From: Oscillospiraceae bacterium
GTDB taxonomy: Bacteria; Bacillota; Clostridia; UBA1381; UBA9506
Assembly: GCA_015068555.1 (NCBI GenBank)
Contig: SVKI01000002.1
Location: 46,646-110,645 of the forward strand
DNA length: 64,000 nucleotides
Direction: 5' to 3'
The notes beneath the pieces are model-generated. The model made no database searches. It saw nothing but the letters and a program-made list of their open reading frames with translations, and was not told the DNA's origin. Shown one piece after another: positions 37,974-47,860 of this stretch (positions within the stretch are counted from its first letter, which is position 1; every line of letters starts with the position of its first letter). The position numbers and the translations under genes were made by a program.

Positions 37974-38002
37974 TTGACATTGCGGCAATACTGTGGTACA
38001 AT
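37974..38002 (+). promoter_or_regulatory. Sigma-A promoter of typA
   Basis: TTGACA (37974-37979) and TACAAT (37997-38002), 17 bases apart. A second promoter-like pair (TTGACA at 37931, TACAAA at 37954) lies just upstream. The sequence GGCATTGACAATCG at that upstream site recurs at the SLH-gene promoter. Confidence 0.78.
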
Positions 38003-38038
38003 AACTGTTTGTGAAATTAAGTAATATCGGAGGCAGGC

Positions 38039-39859
38039 ATGACAAAAGAAATCAGAAACATTGCAATCATTGCCCATGTTGACCACGGCAAAACGACCCT
38101 GGTTGACGTGATGCTGAAAGACAGCGGCATATATAGAGATAACGAGCAGGTGACCGAGCGCGTTATGGACTCAAACGACTTAGAGCGCGAACGCGGCATC
38201 ACCATTTTATCTAAAAATACCTCAATTGATTATAAAGGTATTAAAATTAACATTGTGGATACGCCCGGTCATGCCGATTTTGGTGGCGAGGTGGAGCGTG
38301 TGTTGGGAATGGTAGACGGCGTTTTGCTACTTGTAGATGCTTTTGAAGGCCCTATGCCGCAAACGCGCTTTGTTCTGAAAAAAGCACTTTCACTAAACTT
38401 AAAGCCCATTGTGGTGGTGAATAAAATTGACCGCCCGCAGGCGCGGCCGCTTGAAGTGGTTGATGAAATTTTCAGCCTGTTTTTAGATTTGGGCGCTACA
38501 GATGAGCAGGCCGATTTCCCCATTGTGTATGCCTCGGCAAGAGAAGGCATCAGCGGACCGGAGCCTGACGCATTATCGCCCGGCTTAAAGACGTTGCTTG
38601 ATACCATTGTAGAAAAAGTACCGGCGCCGCAGGGAGACGTTGAAAAACCCTTCCGCATGCTCGTTTCTAATATTGACTATGACGAATATGTGGGGCGTAT
38701 CGCGGTGGGTCGCATTGACAGAGGCTCTGTTAAAACCGGTCAATCGGTGACGGTTTGCTGTGCAGACGGCAGCCGCAAGAATGCAAGAATCGGTAAAATC
38801 TACATGCATGACGGATTAAAGCGTATCGAAGCAGAGGAAGCGGTAGCAGGGGATGTGGTGCTTTTTTCCGGACTGGGAGAAATCGGCATCGGTGAAACTC
38901 TGTGCGATCCGGCCTGCCTGGAGCCGCTACCGGTCATTACGGTAGATGAGCCGACCATTTCCATGAACTTTTTAGTGAACAACAGCCCCTTTGCAGGACA
39001 GGAGGGTGACTTTGTCACCAGCCGCCATCTGCGTGCGCGCCTTTATAAAGAATTGGATACAAACGTGAGTCTGCGAGTGGAAGAAACCGACAGTGCCGAT
39101 TGTTTTAAGGTATCCGGTCGTGGTGAGTTGCACCTTTCCATTTTAATAGAAACCATGCGCCGTCAGGGGTATGAGTTTCAGGTTTCCCGTCCTGAGGTTA
39201 TTTTAAAGAAAAAGGACGGCAAGGTTTTAGAGCCTGTTGAGCTTTTATACATTGACCTGCCGGAAGAATATGCCGGCACGGTGATTGAAAAGCTGGGTCG
39301 CCGCAAGGCAGAGATGCAGAACATGCAACCTACCGATAGCGGCTATATGCGCTTGGAATTCCGCATTCCGTCCCGCGGTCTGATTGGTTATCGCAGCGAG
39401 TTTTTAAGTGACACGCACGGCAACGGCGTGATGAACACCATCTTAGATGGCTATATTCCCTATTGCGGTGAGATCGAAAGCCGCACGCGCGGTTCCATGA
39501 TTGCCTGGGAGACAGGTGACAGCGTAGCCTATGGCCTCTATAACGCACAGGAACGTGGCCGCTTGTTTATCGGCGCAGGCGTCACGGTATATGAGGGCAT
39601 GATTGTGGGCGAAAACGCAAAGAACGAAGATATCACGGTGAATGTGTGCAAAAAGAAGCATGTCACCAACATGAGAGCCGCCGGTAGCGATGAAGCCCTT
39701 CGCTTGACGCCGCCGGACAATTTAAGCTTAGAGCAATGCCTGGAATTTATCTCAGACGACGAGTTGGTTGAGGTAACGCCGAAGAGCATTCGCCTTCGCA
39801 AAAAAATGCTGACGAAAATGGAACGTGATAAATTCGCCGGCAGACAGAAAAATAAATAA
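38039..39859 (+). CDS. typA: Ribosome-associated GTPase TypA/BipA
   Basis: A 606-residue translational GTPase. [10 protein letters not shown] is the P-loop, ERERGITI switch [15 protein letters not shown] switch II and [10 protein letters not shown] the NKxD motif; EF-G-like domains III and V and the BipA-specific C-terminal domain (about 480-600, with RGRLFIGAG) follow. It assists 50S assembly and translation under stress. CGGAGGCAGGC precedes the ATG. Monocistronic. Confidence 0.98.
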   Translation: MTKEIRNIAIIAHVDHGKTTLVDVMLKDSGIYRDNEQVTERVMDSNDLERERGITILSKNTSIDYKGIKINIVDTPGHADFGGEVERVLGMVDGVLLLVDAFEGPMPQTRFVLKKALSLNLKPIVVVNKIDRPQARPLEVVDEIFSLFLDLGATDEQADFPIVYASAREGISGPEPDALSPGLKTLLDTIVEKVPAPQGDVEKPFRMLVSNIDYDEYVGRIAVGRIDRGSVKTGQSVTVCCADGSRKNARIGKIYMHDGLKRIEAEEAVAGDVVLFSGLGEIGIGETLCDPACLEPLPVITVDEPTISMNFLVNNSPFAGQEGDFVTSRHLRARLYKELDTNVSLRVEETDSADCFKVSGRGELHLSILIETMRRQGYEFQVSRPEVILKKKDGKVLEPVELLYIDLPEEYAGTVIEKLGRRKAEMQNMQPTDSGYMRLEFRIPSRGLIGYRSEFLSDTHGNGVMNTILDGYIPYCGEIESRTRGSMIAWETGDSVAYGLYNAQERGRLFIGAGVTVYEGMIVGENAKNEDITVNVCKKKHVTNMRAAGSDEALRLTPPDNLSLEQCLEFISDDELVEVTPKSIRLRKKMLTKMERDKFAGRQKNK

Positions 39860-39898
39860 AAACCAAAGAGACAGCTCTTAACGATATAAAAATAAGAC

Positions 39899-39928
39899 GC
39901 CCGCCTTGGAATGTCTCCAATGGCGGGC
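39899..39928 (+). terminator. Hairpin after typA
   Basis: GCCCGCC-TTGGA-loop-TCCAA-GGCGGGC, a stable interrupted stem 40 bases after the typA stop. T residues are sparse downstream. It lies at the broken 5' end of the AraC remnant. Confidence 0.5.
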
Positions 39929-40160
39929 ACCTGTTTGTATTGAAAAGGCATTTGGCACAGGCTTTCGTGAGCAACTAACCAAGATGCGTATGCGAAGTGC
40001 GAAGAAGTTTCTGCGTGATGGTGAGAAGGATGTATCGCAGGTGGCCGAAGTCGTGGGCTACCAATCATATAACGGTTTTTATATCGCCTTTAAACGTGAA
40101 ACAGGTATGACGCCTGCTGAATATAGAAAAAACATAGAAAGGCCGAATAAAAAATCCTGA
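39906..40160 (+). pseudogene. AraC-family regulator, C-terminal HTH remnant
   Basis: From about 39942 the frame encodes a typical AraC C-terminus: KAFGTGFREQLTKMRM, AKKFLRDGEKDVSQVAEVVG, YQSYNGFYIAFKRETG, and MTPAEYRK at the end. The sensor domain and part of the first helix-turn-helix are missing; upstream lies the hairpin at 39899-39928 and typA. No ribosome site fits an 84-residue product. It is most simply a 5'-deleted gene. 40161-40299 shows no other feature. Confidence 0.75.
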
Positions 40161-40299
40161 TGTGCGGGAAAATATATGCCAGTTTCTACCTATTATAATA
40201 ACGTGTCTTTGTTCATATGGCAGTTTGTATGTTTATGGGGCGTGTTTTTGTGCAATGTTAAAAAAAATATGAATTTTGTGGGATTCACAAAAAAAACCC

Positions 40300-40328
40300 T
40301 TGACAATGAACGAATTTGCGATTAAAAT
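40300..40328 (+). promoter_or_regulatory. Sigma-A promoter of pyrG
   Basis: TTGACA (40300-40305) and TAAAAT (40323-40328), spacer 17. The leader is about 30 bases, too short for a B. subtilis-type pyrG attenuator, and its likely first bases are not a GGG run. Confidence 0.75.
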
Positions 40329-40334
40329 ATATAG

Positions 40335-41990
<1,656 letters not shown>

Positions 41991-42072
41991 GCCAAAAGGC
42001 AATAATGCACGCAAGTGCGTTAATATAGATTTACGGTTGTTTTACAATTGTATTACAACTGCGAATCAGGCA

Positions 42073-42101
42073 TTGACAATCGCAAAAACAAGTGATACAA
42101 T
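42073..42101 (+). promoter_or_regulatory. Sigma-A promoter and long leader of the SLH protein gene
   Basis: TTGACA (42073-42078) and TACAAT (42096-42101) with a 17-base spacer. The leader is about 125 bases and contains hairpins, GACAGG-ata-CCTGTC at 42115-42129 and CTCATT/AATGAG near 42147-42169, before GGGAGG and the start. Such leaders often stabilise S-layer mRNAs; here that is inference. Confidence 0.75.
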
Positions 42102-42233
42102 CAATGCAAGAGGATGACAGGATACCTGTCTCTTCAACTCGTATCTCTCATTTTTGAAAGAGGAATGAGTCATACGAAAACAAAAACTCTTTCGTTAATC
42201 CAAAAATTATTATAAGGGAGGATTTGAGAAACT

Positions 42234-45200
42234 ATGAAAAATCTCAAAAAGCTGATGTCAGTTATCTTAACAGTTGCTATGCTGCTGAGCTTGGTTGCTA
42301 CCAGCGTTGGCGCTGCTACTTTTGCTGATGTCGAAGAAGACAACGTTGCTTTCGAAGCTATCGAAGTCCTGGCTGCCCTCGAAATTCTCGAAGGTAAAGA
42401 AGAAGGTAACTTCGATCCCGAAGCAAACATCAAACGTTCTGAATTTGCTGCAGTTGTATGCAGAGCTATGAATCAGGAAGCCGCTGCTGCTGGTTCCGCA
42501 AGCGTAGCTAAGTTTACAGACGTAGCAAGCAATCACTGGGCTGCTGGTTACATCAACTGGGCCGCTGGTCTGGGTATCGTAAACGGTATGGGCGATGGCA
42601 CTTTCGCTCCTGACGCTAACGTTACATACGAACAGGCTGTTGCTATGATCGTACGTGCTCTGGGCTTCGAACCCCTGGCAATAAAACGTGGCGGTTTCCC
42701 CACCGGTTACATGGTACTGGCTGCTAACTACAAAATCACTGATGACGTTGCTATGAGCCCTGCTAGCGCTCCTGCTTCTCGTGCAGGCGTTGCACAGCTG
42801 GTTTACAATGCATTCGACGCTCCTCTGATGGAAGAATCCATGACCATGAACCTGTACGGTGGTACCGGTTACAATGTATGGGATGGTTCCTCCGCTGCTG
42901 ATGGCGTTAAGAAGACTCTGCTTTCTGAATACCATGGTATCTGGATGGCTCAGGCTTCCGTTGTAAACACCTACAGAAGCAACCCCGATAATCTGTACAA
43001 CAAGAAGACCGGCGAAAAAGAAATCGAACTGGATATCGAAGGCGTTTACAAATACAGCGCTGAAGATTTCATGGATGGTTACTATGAATATGACCTGTTC
43101 GATGAAGACGGCAAATTTGAAGGCGAAGAAAACATCGTTGCTCTGGCTGACAACGCTGCATTTGCTGATTACCTCGGCTACAACGTAAACGTATTCTTAA
43201 CCTTCAACGAAGATGAAGAAGTTGTTGTTCTGGCTATGGTAGCTGACACCAAAAACTTCGACATCATCACCATCAACAACATCAAAGCTTACGTAGTTGA
43301 AGCTTCTGTTGAATCCGGCGTTCCCTATTTTGAATATTGGGAAAGCCTGGAAGATTCCAGAACTGAAACCATCGACTTTATTACTCCTGCTTCTGACATT
43401 ACATACTATGTAAATGGTATTGAAGGTAACGCTAGCAATTTCGAAGCTATCGATGCAGATGCTGACGTTGCAGAAGTAACCTTAATCGGTACCTCCGCAG
43501 GCATCAGCAAGGTATTCATCACCACTTACACCTACGCTTTAGTAGAAAGTGTTGATACTGAACTGGGTTACGTTGAAACCGATAACGGTACTTTCCAGTA
43601 CTCTGAAGATAACGACGATATCCTGACCTACAACTTCTACAAAGATGGCGCTGCTATCACTTTAGCAGACATCGCTGTTGGCGACCTGCTGAACATCGCT
43701 GTTGGTGCTTCCGATAAGGGCGAAATCCACGATGTATATGTAACCAACAACGTTGTTGAAGGTTCTATTGCTTACACAAGTGAAGATGAAGAAGGCAACA
43801 CCGTTTACACCATCGGTGAAACCGATTACTACACTGTAAACAGCGAAAGCTGGGCTCCCGGTGCTGCTGGTGAATTCTATGTAACCATTGACGGCAGAAT
43901 CTGGGAAGCTGAAATCTCCCGTGATTTCGTTGGCAACTATGCATTCATCCTGGATGCCGGCAAAACCGATAACGGCACCTTTGGTGACTACTATCAGGTT
44001 AAGCTGCTGAACAAAGATAACGAAGTTAAGGTTTACACAATTGCTAACAGCCTGAAGGTTGAAGAAGGCAACGAAACCAAAACTTACAAAAACGATGCAT
44101 CTGCTACCAACAAGCAGGATACTCTGTTTGGCGACCTCGCTGCATTAATTGCAACGAATAAGCGTAATGTAGTTGCAGATGAAGAAGTTGCTTTTGAAAT
44201 GAAAGTTGATGGCCTGTTCATTACCTTTAAGGCTAATGGCGACACCATCACTTCTATCTCCTTCCCGACTGCTGATGCTGATGATGCATTCAACAAAGCA
44301 GCTCTGGGCGGCGAACTGGCTTACAACAAGGATAAGAACAAGTTAGAAGGCAAATACACCACAGATTCTACTGTAGTATTCTCTCTGGCTCCTACCTATG
44401 TTGAAGGTGAAGAAACAGATGATGAAGAAACAGATGTAGACGAAACAGAAAACTACTGGTACTTTGACGAAAACAGAGTACAGGTTTACTCCGTTAACAG
44501 ACTGAAAGACGACAAAGCTTACGAAGGTTTTGCATACGCTGTAAATGACAACAAGGAAATCGGCGCTCTGGCTATCACCAGTGATATGGGTAGCGTGGCT
44601 AACGAAAACTCCTTGGCTCTGGTTAAGGGCGTATCTTCCGGTCTGAACGCAGCCGGCGAAACTGCTGACATGCTGAACGTATTCATCGGCGGCGAATTTG
44701 CTTCCTACGCTGTAAATGACACCACTCTGTTTGTAACTGGTGGTTATGATGACCTCGAAGATCTGAGCATTGGTGATGTTGTACAGATTTCTGTAAACGC
44801 TGCCGGCGAGCTCGACGAAGTTGCTGTAATCTTTGACTTCACAAACAAAGTTGAAGGTGAAGTTGTTAACTCCGGTGTACTGGTTACCGAAACTTACGAC
44901 GAAGGTATCTTTGATGCCGGTCTCGTAATCGATGACAATAAGGGTGTAACTCTCTCCAATGGCGCTGACTACGCTTGGGGCCTGGTTGACGGTGGTACAA
45001 ACGTACTGTTCGACCTGACCAAACCCGTAAACAACGCAATCTCCGGTAAGAGCAGCACCGCTCACATCAGAGACAACGTAAACAAAGATGGCGATGCATT
45101 CATCAGCGATGCTTACATGATCGTTGTAAAAGTTAACGACGACTCCGAAATCGAAGACGTTGTTGCTTACAAATACAACACTCAGTACAAAGACGAAGAA

Positions 45201-45257
45201 GAGAGAACTCAGTATAAGACTGTTGACGAGTTAGAGGCTGACATCTTCGGTGCTTAA
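42234..45257 (+). CDS. S-layer protein with SLH domains
   Basis: A 1007-residue secreted protein. A Lys-rich N-terminus and hydrophobic core ending VGAATFADV give a signal peptide of about 27 residues. SLH modules follow: FADVEEDN... to about residue 80, KFTDVASNHWAAGYINWAAGLGIVNG to about 145, and a weaker third to about 200. These bind the pyruvylated cell-wall polymer. The remaining 800 residues are acidic, beta-rich and without cysteine, with no recognised enzyme domain. Codon use is strongly restricted (GCT, GAA, CTG, AAC, GTT/GTA), unlike the neighbours, which fits very high expression. It is probably the main S-layer subunit. Confidence 0.88.
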   Translation: MKNLKKLMSVILTVAMLLSLVATSVGAATFADVEEDNVAFEAIEVLAALEILEGKEEGNFDPEANIKRSEFAAVVCRAMNQEAAAAGSASVAKFTDVASNHWAAGYINWAAGLGIVNGMGDGTFAPDANVTYEQAVAMIVRALGFEPLAIKRGGFPTGYMVLAANYKITDDVAMSPASAPASRAGVAQLVYNAFDAPLMEESMTMNLYGGTGYNVWDGSSAADGVKKTLLSEYHGIWMAQASVVNTYRSNPDNLYNKKTGEKEIELDIEGVYKYSAEDFMDGYYEYDLFDEDGKFEGEENIVALADNAAFADYLGYNVNVFLTFNEDEEVVVLAMVADTKNFDIITINNIKAYVVEASVESGVPYFEYWESLEDSRTETIDFITPASDITYYVNGIEGNASNFEAIDADADVAEVTLIGTSAGISKVFITTYTYALVESVDTELGYVETDNGTFQYSEDNDDILTYNFYKDGAAITLADIAVGDLLNIAVGASDKGEIHDVYVTNNVVEGSIAYTSEDEEGNTVYTIGETDYYTVNSESWAPGAAGEFYVTIDGRIWEAEISRDFVGNYAFILDAGKTDNGTFGDYYQVKLLNKDNEVKVYTIANSLKVEEGNETKTYKNDASATNKQDTLFGDLAALIATNKRNVVADEEVAFEMKVDGLFITFKANGDTITSISFPTADADDAFNKAALGGELAYNKDKNKLEGKYTTDSTVVFSLAPTYVEGEETDDEETDVDETENYWYFDENRVQVYSVNRLKDDKAYEGFAYAVNDNKEIGALAITSDMGSVANENSLALVKGVSSGLNAAGETADMLNVFIGGEFASYAVNDTTLFVTGGYDDLEDLSIGDVVQISVNAAGELDEVAVIFDFTNKVEGEVVNSGVLVTETYDEGIFDAGLVIDDNKGVTLSNGADYAWGLVDGGTNVLFDLTKPVNNAISGKSSTAHIRDNVNKDGDAFISDAYMIVVKVNDDSEIEDVVAYKYNTQYKDEEERTQYKTVDELEADIFGA

Positions 45258-45272
45258 TCAATAAGTTTACAC

Positions 45273-45305
45273 AAAAGGACATGACTTCGGTCATGTCCTT
45301 TTTTT
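45273..45305 (+). terminator. Terminator of the SLH protein gene
   Basis: AAAAGGACATGAC-ttcg-GTCATGTCCTTTTTTT: stable UUCG tetraloop and a T run. Confidence 0.95.
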
Positions 45306-45323
45306 ATACCCTCAAAGCCTACC

Positions 45324-45377
45324 CATCCGGCCTTCCCCTTGAGGGGAAGGTGGGTTTTGCGGAGCAAAACTCGGATG
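45324..45377. repeat. Cruciform-forming palindromic repeat
   Basis: CATCCG (45324-45329) pairs with CGGATG (45372-45377) around two inner hairpins, TTCCCC-ttga-GGGGAA and TTTTGC-gga-GCAAAA, giving a three-way junction. GTGGGTTTTGC...GCAAAACTCGGA matches the left half of 27601-27770, so the two belong to one family. It lies between the SLH terminator and the ddl promoter. Confidence 0.7.
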
Positions 45378-45435
45378 AGGTGGTAATGCAGAGAGAGTTA
45401 TTTATTAAGTTTTTATCACAAATTTAAAAAATGTA

Positions 45436-45464
45436 TTGAAATAAAACTATTTTCATAGTATTAT
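45436..45464 (+). promoter_or_regulatory. Candidate promoter of ddl
   Basis: TTGAAA (45436-45441) and TATTAT (45459-45464), spacer 17; an overlapping TATAAT at 45462-45467 is also present at spacing 20. Confidence 0.6.
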
Positions 45465-45513
45465 AATATAGTAAAGGACTATGCCTATATGCAAGAACAA
45501 GGAGGCAGACATA

Positions 45514-46560
45514 ATGAAAAAAACAGTTTGTGTGCTATTTGGTGGTAATTCCTCTGAACATGAAATCTCATGCCTTTCAGCAGGAAATGTGGTTGCCCAT
45601 ATAGATAAAGAGTTGTTTGATGTGATCACAGTTGGCATTACTAAAGCGGGAGATTGGTTTCTGACCAAAGCCACGCCCAATGAAATTAAATCTGGCGATT
45701 GGCAAAAGCTGCATAATAAGGCCTGTGCCCTTTCTCCTTCGCCGACGCATCATGGCCTTTTGGTATTTAACAAAAACGGTGATGTTTCCGTCACCCGTGT
45801 TGATGTTATGTACCCTGTTTTGCATGGCAAAAACGGTGAGGACGGCACGGTGCAGGGCTTATTTACCTTAGCCGGCATTCCCTTTGTTGGCCCTGATGTG
45901 CTTTGCTCTGCCATATGCATGGATAAAGATATCACCAAGCGTGTGCTGTCTGAGGCCGGCGTTCCTGTAACGGAAGGCTTTTGCGTGCGAAAAGAGCACA
46001 ATGTAAATGCCGTACATAATGAAATCATCACCACCTTTGGCTACCCTGTTGTGGTTAAACCTTCCCGCGCCGGTTCTTCAGTAGGCGTCAGCTTTGTAGC
46101 AGATGAAGAGGAGCTCGCCAAGGCCCTTTCGGTTGCGGCGGCAGAAGATGATAAAATTTTGATTGAGCGTGCCGTGGATGCCCGCGAAATCGAGTGTGCT
46201 GTTTTAGGCACAACCGTTTCGCCTAAAGCCTCTTGCTGTGGTGAAATCGTTAACGACGGCATGTATGACTATGAAAGTAAATACGTAAAAAACACAGCCG
46301 GTCTGCAAATTCCGGCGGTTTTGACAGAAGAAGAAAGTGAAACCATAAAAGCGCTTGCCTGCCGTGCGTTTACGGCGGTTGAGGGTCATGGACTTTCACG
46401 TATCGACTTTTTTATTGATAAAAAAAGCGGCAACATTATGCTGAACGAAATTAACACCTTACCCGGTTTTACCGATATCAGCATGTACCCCATGCTCTGG
46501 AAGGAATCGGGCCTTGCATACACCGAGCTTTTAACCGAGCTTATCAGCTTAGCGCGCTAG
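45514..46560 (+). CDS. ddl: D-alanine-D-alanine ligase
   Basis: A 348-residue ATP-grasp enzyme from the ATG after AAGGAGGCAGACATA. LFGGNSSEHEIS is the N-terminal motif, KPSRAGSSVGVSFV the ATP-binding loop, and NEINTLPGFTDISMYP the metal-site and substrate region, with the Tyr form of the omega loop (YESKYV). The product D-Ala-D-Ala is the peptidoglycan crosslinking dipeptide; Tyr in this region fits D-Ala-D-Ala rather than D-Lac specificity. Thirteen bases separate it from murI. Confidence 0.96.
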   Translation: MKKTVCVLFGGNSSEHEISCLSAGNVVAHIDKELFDVITVGITKAGDWFLTKATPNEIKSGDWQKLHNKACALSPSPTHHGLLVFNKNGDVSVTRVDVMYPVLHGKNGEDGTVQGLFTLAGIPFVGPDVLCSAICMDKDITKRVLSEAGVPVTEGFCVRKEHNVNAVHNEIITTFGYPVVVKPSRAGSSVGVSFVADEEELAKALSVAAAEDDKILIERAVDAREIECAVLGTTVSPKASCCGEIVNDGMYDYESKYVKNTAGLQIPAVLTEEESETIKALACRAFTAVEGHGLSRIDFFIDKKSGNIMLNEINTLPGFTDISMYPMLWKESGLAYTELLTELISLAR

Positions 46561-46573
46561 GCGGGAGGCTTTT

Positions 46574-47395
46574 ATGGATAACAGAAGGATAGGATTGTTT
46601 GATTCCGGCCTGGGAGGCCTGACCGTTATGAAGGAACTGATGCAGGCTCTGCCGGAAGAATCAATTGTATATTTTGGTGATACAGGCCGCGTGCCGTATG
46701 GCAGTAAATCATCAGAAACAATTATCAGATACACAAAAAGTGATATTGCATTTTTGCAAACCTTTGATTTAAAAATGATTATAGCCGCCTGTGGTACGGC
46801 CAGCGCCATTGCTTTGCCACATCTTAAGGGGGATTGCCGTGTGCCGCTTTTAGGCGTAACCGAAGCGACGGCTAAGGTTGCGGCAAAGCTTACCCGTAAC
46901 GGCCGCATAGGCGTTATCGGCACAGCGGGCACGGTGCGCTCGGATGCCTTTGCTAAACTAATTGCCAAAGAAAATGCAGAGGTTTCTTGCCGGTCGGTTG
47001 CCTGCCCCATGTTTGTACCGCTTGTCGAAAACGGCTACGCTGACCACAAGGCCACCAGGCTGATTGCCGAAGAATATTTAGAGCCGTTGATGCAGCAGGG
47101 GATTGACACCCTGATTTTGGGCTGCACGCATTATCCGATTTTATCCCACGTGATACAAGGCATCGTGGGTGACGGCGTGCAACTTGTAAATCCCGGCACC
47201 TGCGTAGCGCAGGAAGTGAAATCGTTACTCACGGATAATCAATTGCTTTCATCCGGAGAGGCAGCAAGCTATCATTTTTATTTAAGCGATGACCCGAGTG
47301 AATTTGCGCGGTTAGGCTCTTTGTTTTTAGAGCGCTCTATCAGCGCAGATGTATCTCGTGTGGATATTGAGACCTATACAGAAGCCACTCTTTGA
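46574..47395 (+). CDS. murI: Glutamate racemase
   Basis: A 273-residue racemase providing D-glutamate for peptidoglycan. FDSGLGGLTV and FGDTGRVPYG are the substrate loops; the two catalytic cysteines lie in AACGTASA and LGCTHYP. The first motif is normally CNT in this family, here CGT, so the residue after the catalytic Cys is Gly instead of Asn; I do not know how rare that is in Clostridia. It is in line with ddl, a sensible wall-precursor pair. Confidence 0.93.
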   Translation: MDNRRIGLFDSGLGGLTVMKELMQALPEESIVYFGDTGRVPYGSKSSETIIRYTKSDIAFLQTFDLKMIIAACGTASAIALPHLKGDCRVPLLGVTEATAKVAAKLTRNGRIGVIGTAGTVRSDAFAKLIAKENAEVSCRSVACPMFVPLVENGYADHKATRLIAEEYLEPLMQQGIDTLILGCTHYPILSHVIQGIVGDGVQLVNPGTCVAQEVKSLLTDNQLLSSGEAASYHFYLSDDPSEFARLGSLFLERSISADVSRVDIETYTEATL

Positions 47396-47428
47396 TACGC
47401 CGCCTGTGCGGCAGGAATGAGGAATTTT

Positions 47429-47860
47429 ATGGAAACAAATGCGTTGATTACATTAACCGGACGCCAATCGATTGACGGTGAAGATGACAAATACGAATTG
47501 ACAACGCTGGGTAAATACACGCAAAAAGGTGATAAGTATTACATCAGCTATGAAGGCAGCGAACTAACCGGTTATGAAAATACAACCACGACCCTGAAGG
47601 TGAAGGAAGATTGTGTTTCGATGATTCGATTCGGTTCTTCATCCACGCAAATGATTTTTGAAAAGGAAAAGAAGTACATCGGTCATTATGAAACGCCTTT
47701 CGGCAGTTTATCCGTGGGGGTCACTACGAATAAGCTTGAGGTTAATATTGATGAAAATGGTGGAGAAATCGATTTAGACTATATGGTAGAGCTCAACAAC
47801 AATCTGCCGGTACATAACGGTCTTCACTTAACAATCAGGAAGGTAGGGAATCCGCTTTGA
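47429..47860 (+). CDS. DUF1934 (YwiB-like) beta-barrel protein
   Basis: A 143-residue protein starting at the second ATG, which has TGAGGA 6 bases upstream. The sequence is almost all beta (GKYTQKGDKYYISYEGSE, then alternating strands), as in the calycin-like YwiB family often found beside argS. Its function is unknown. The stop overlaps the TTG start of argS (TTGA). Confidence 0.78.
   Translation: METNALITLTGRQSIDGEDDKYELTTLGKYTQKGDKYYISYEGSELTGYENTTTTLKVKEDCVSMIRFGSSSTQMIFEKEKKYIGHYETPFGSLSVGVTTNKLEVNIDENGGEIDLDYMVELNNNLPVHNGLHLTIRKVGNPL

Noticed and set aside
42001..42030. Terminator after pyrG
   Set aside because: Only a 4-base stem (GCAC-gcaa-GTGC) without T run; too weak to list.
42267..42935. 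Long minus-strand open frames opposite the SLH gene (also 44343-45065)
   Set aside because: They arise from the narrow codon choice of the real gene, have no ribosome sites, and give Ser/Cys/Val-rich sequences without motifs.
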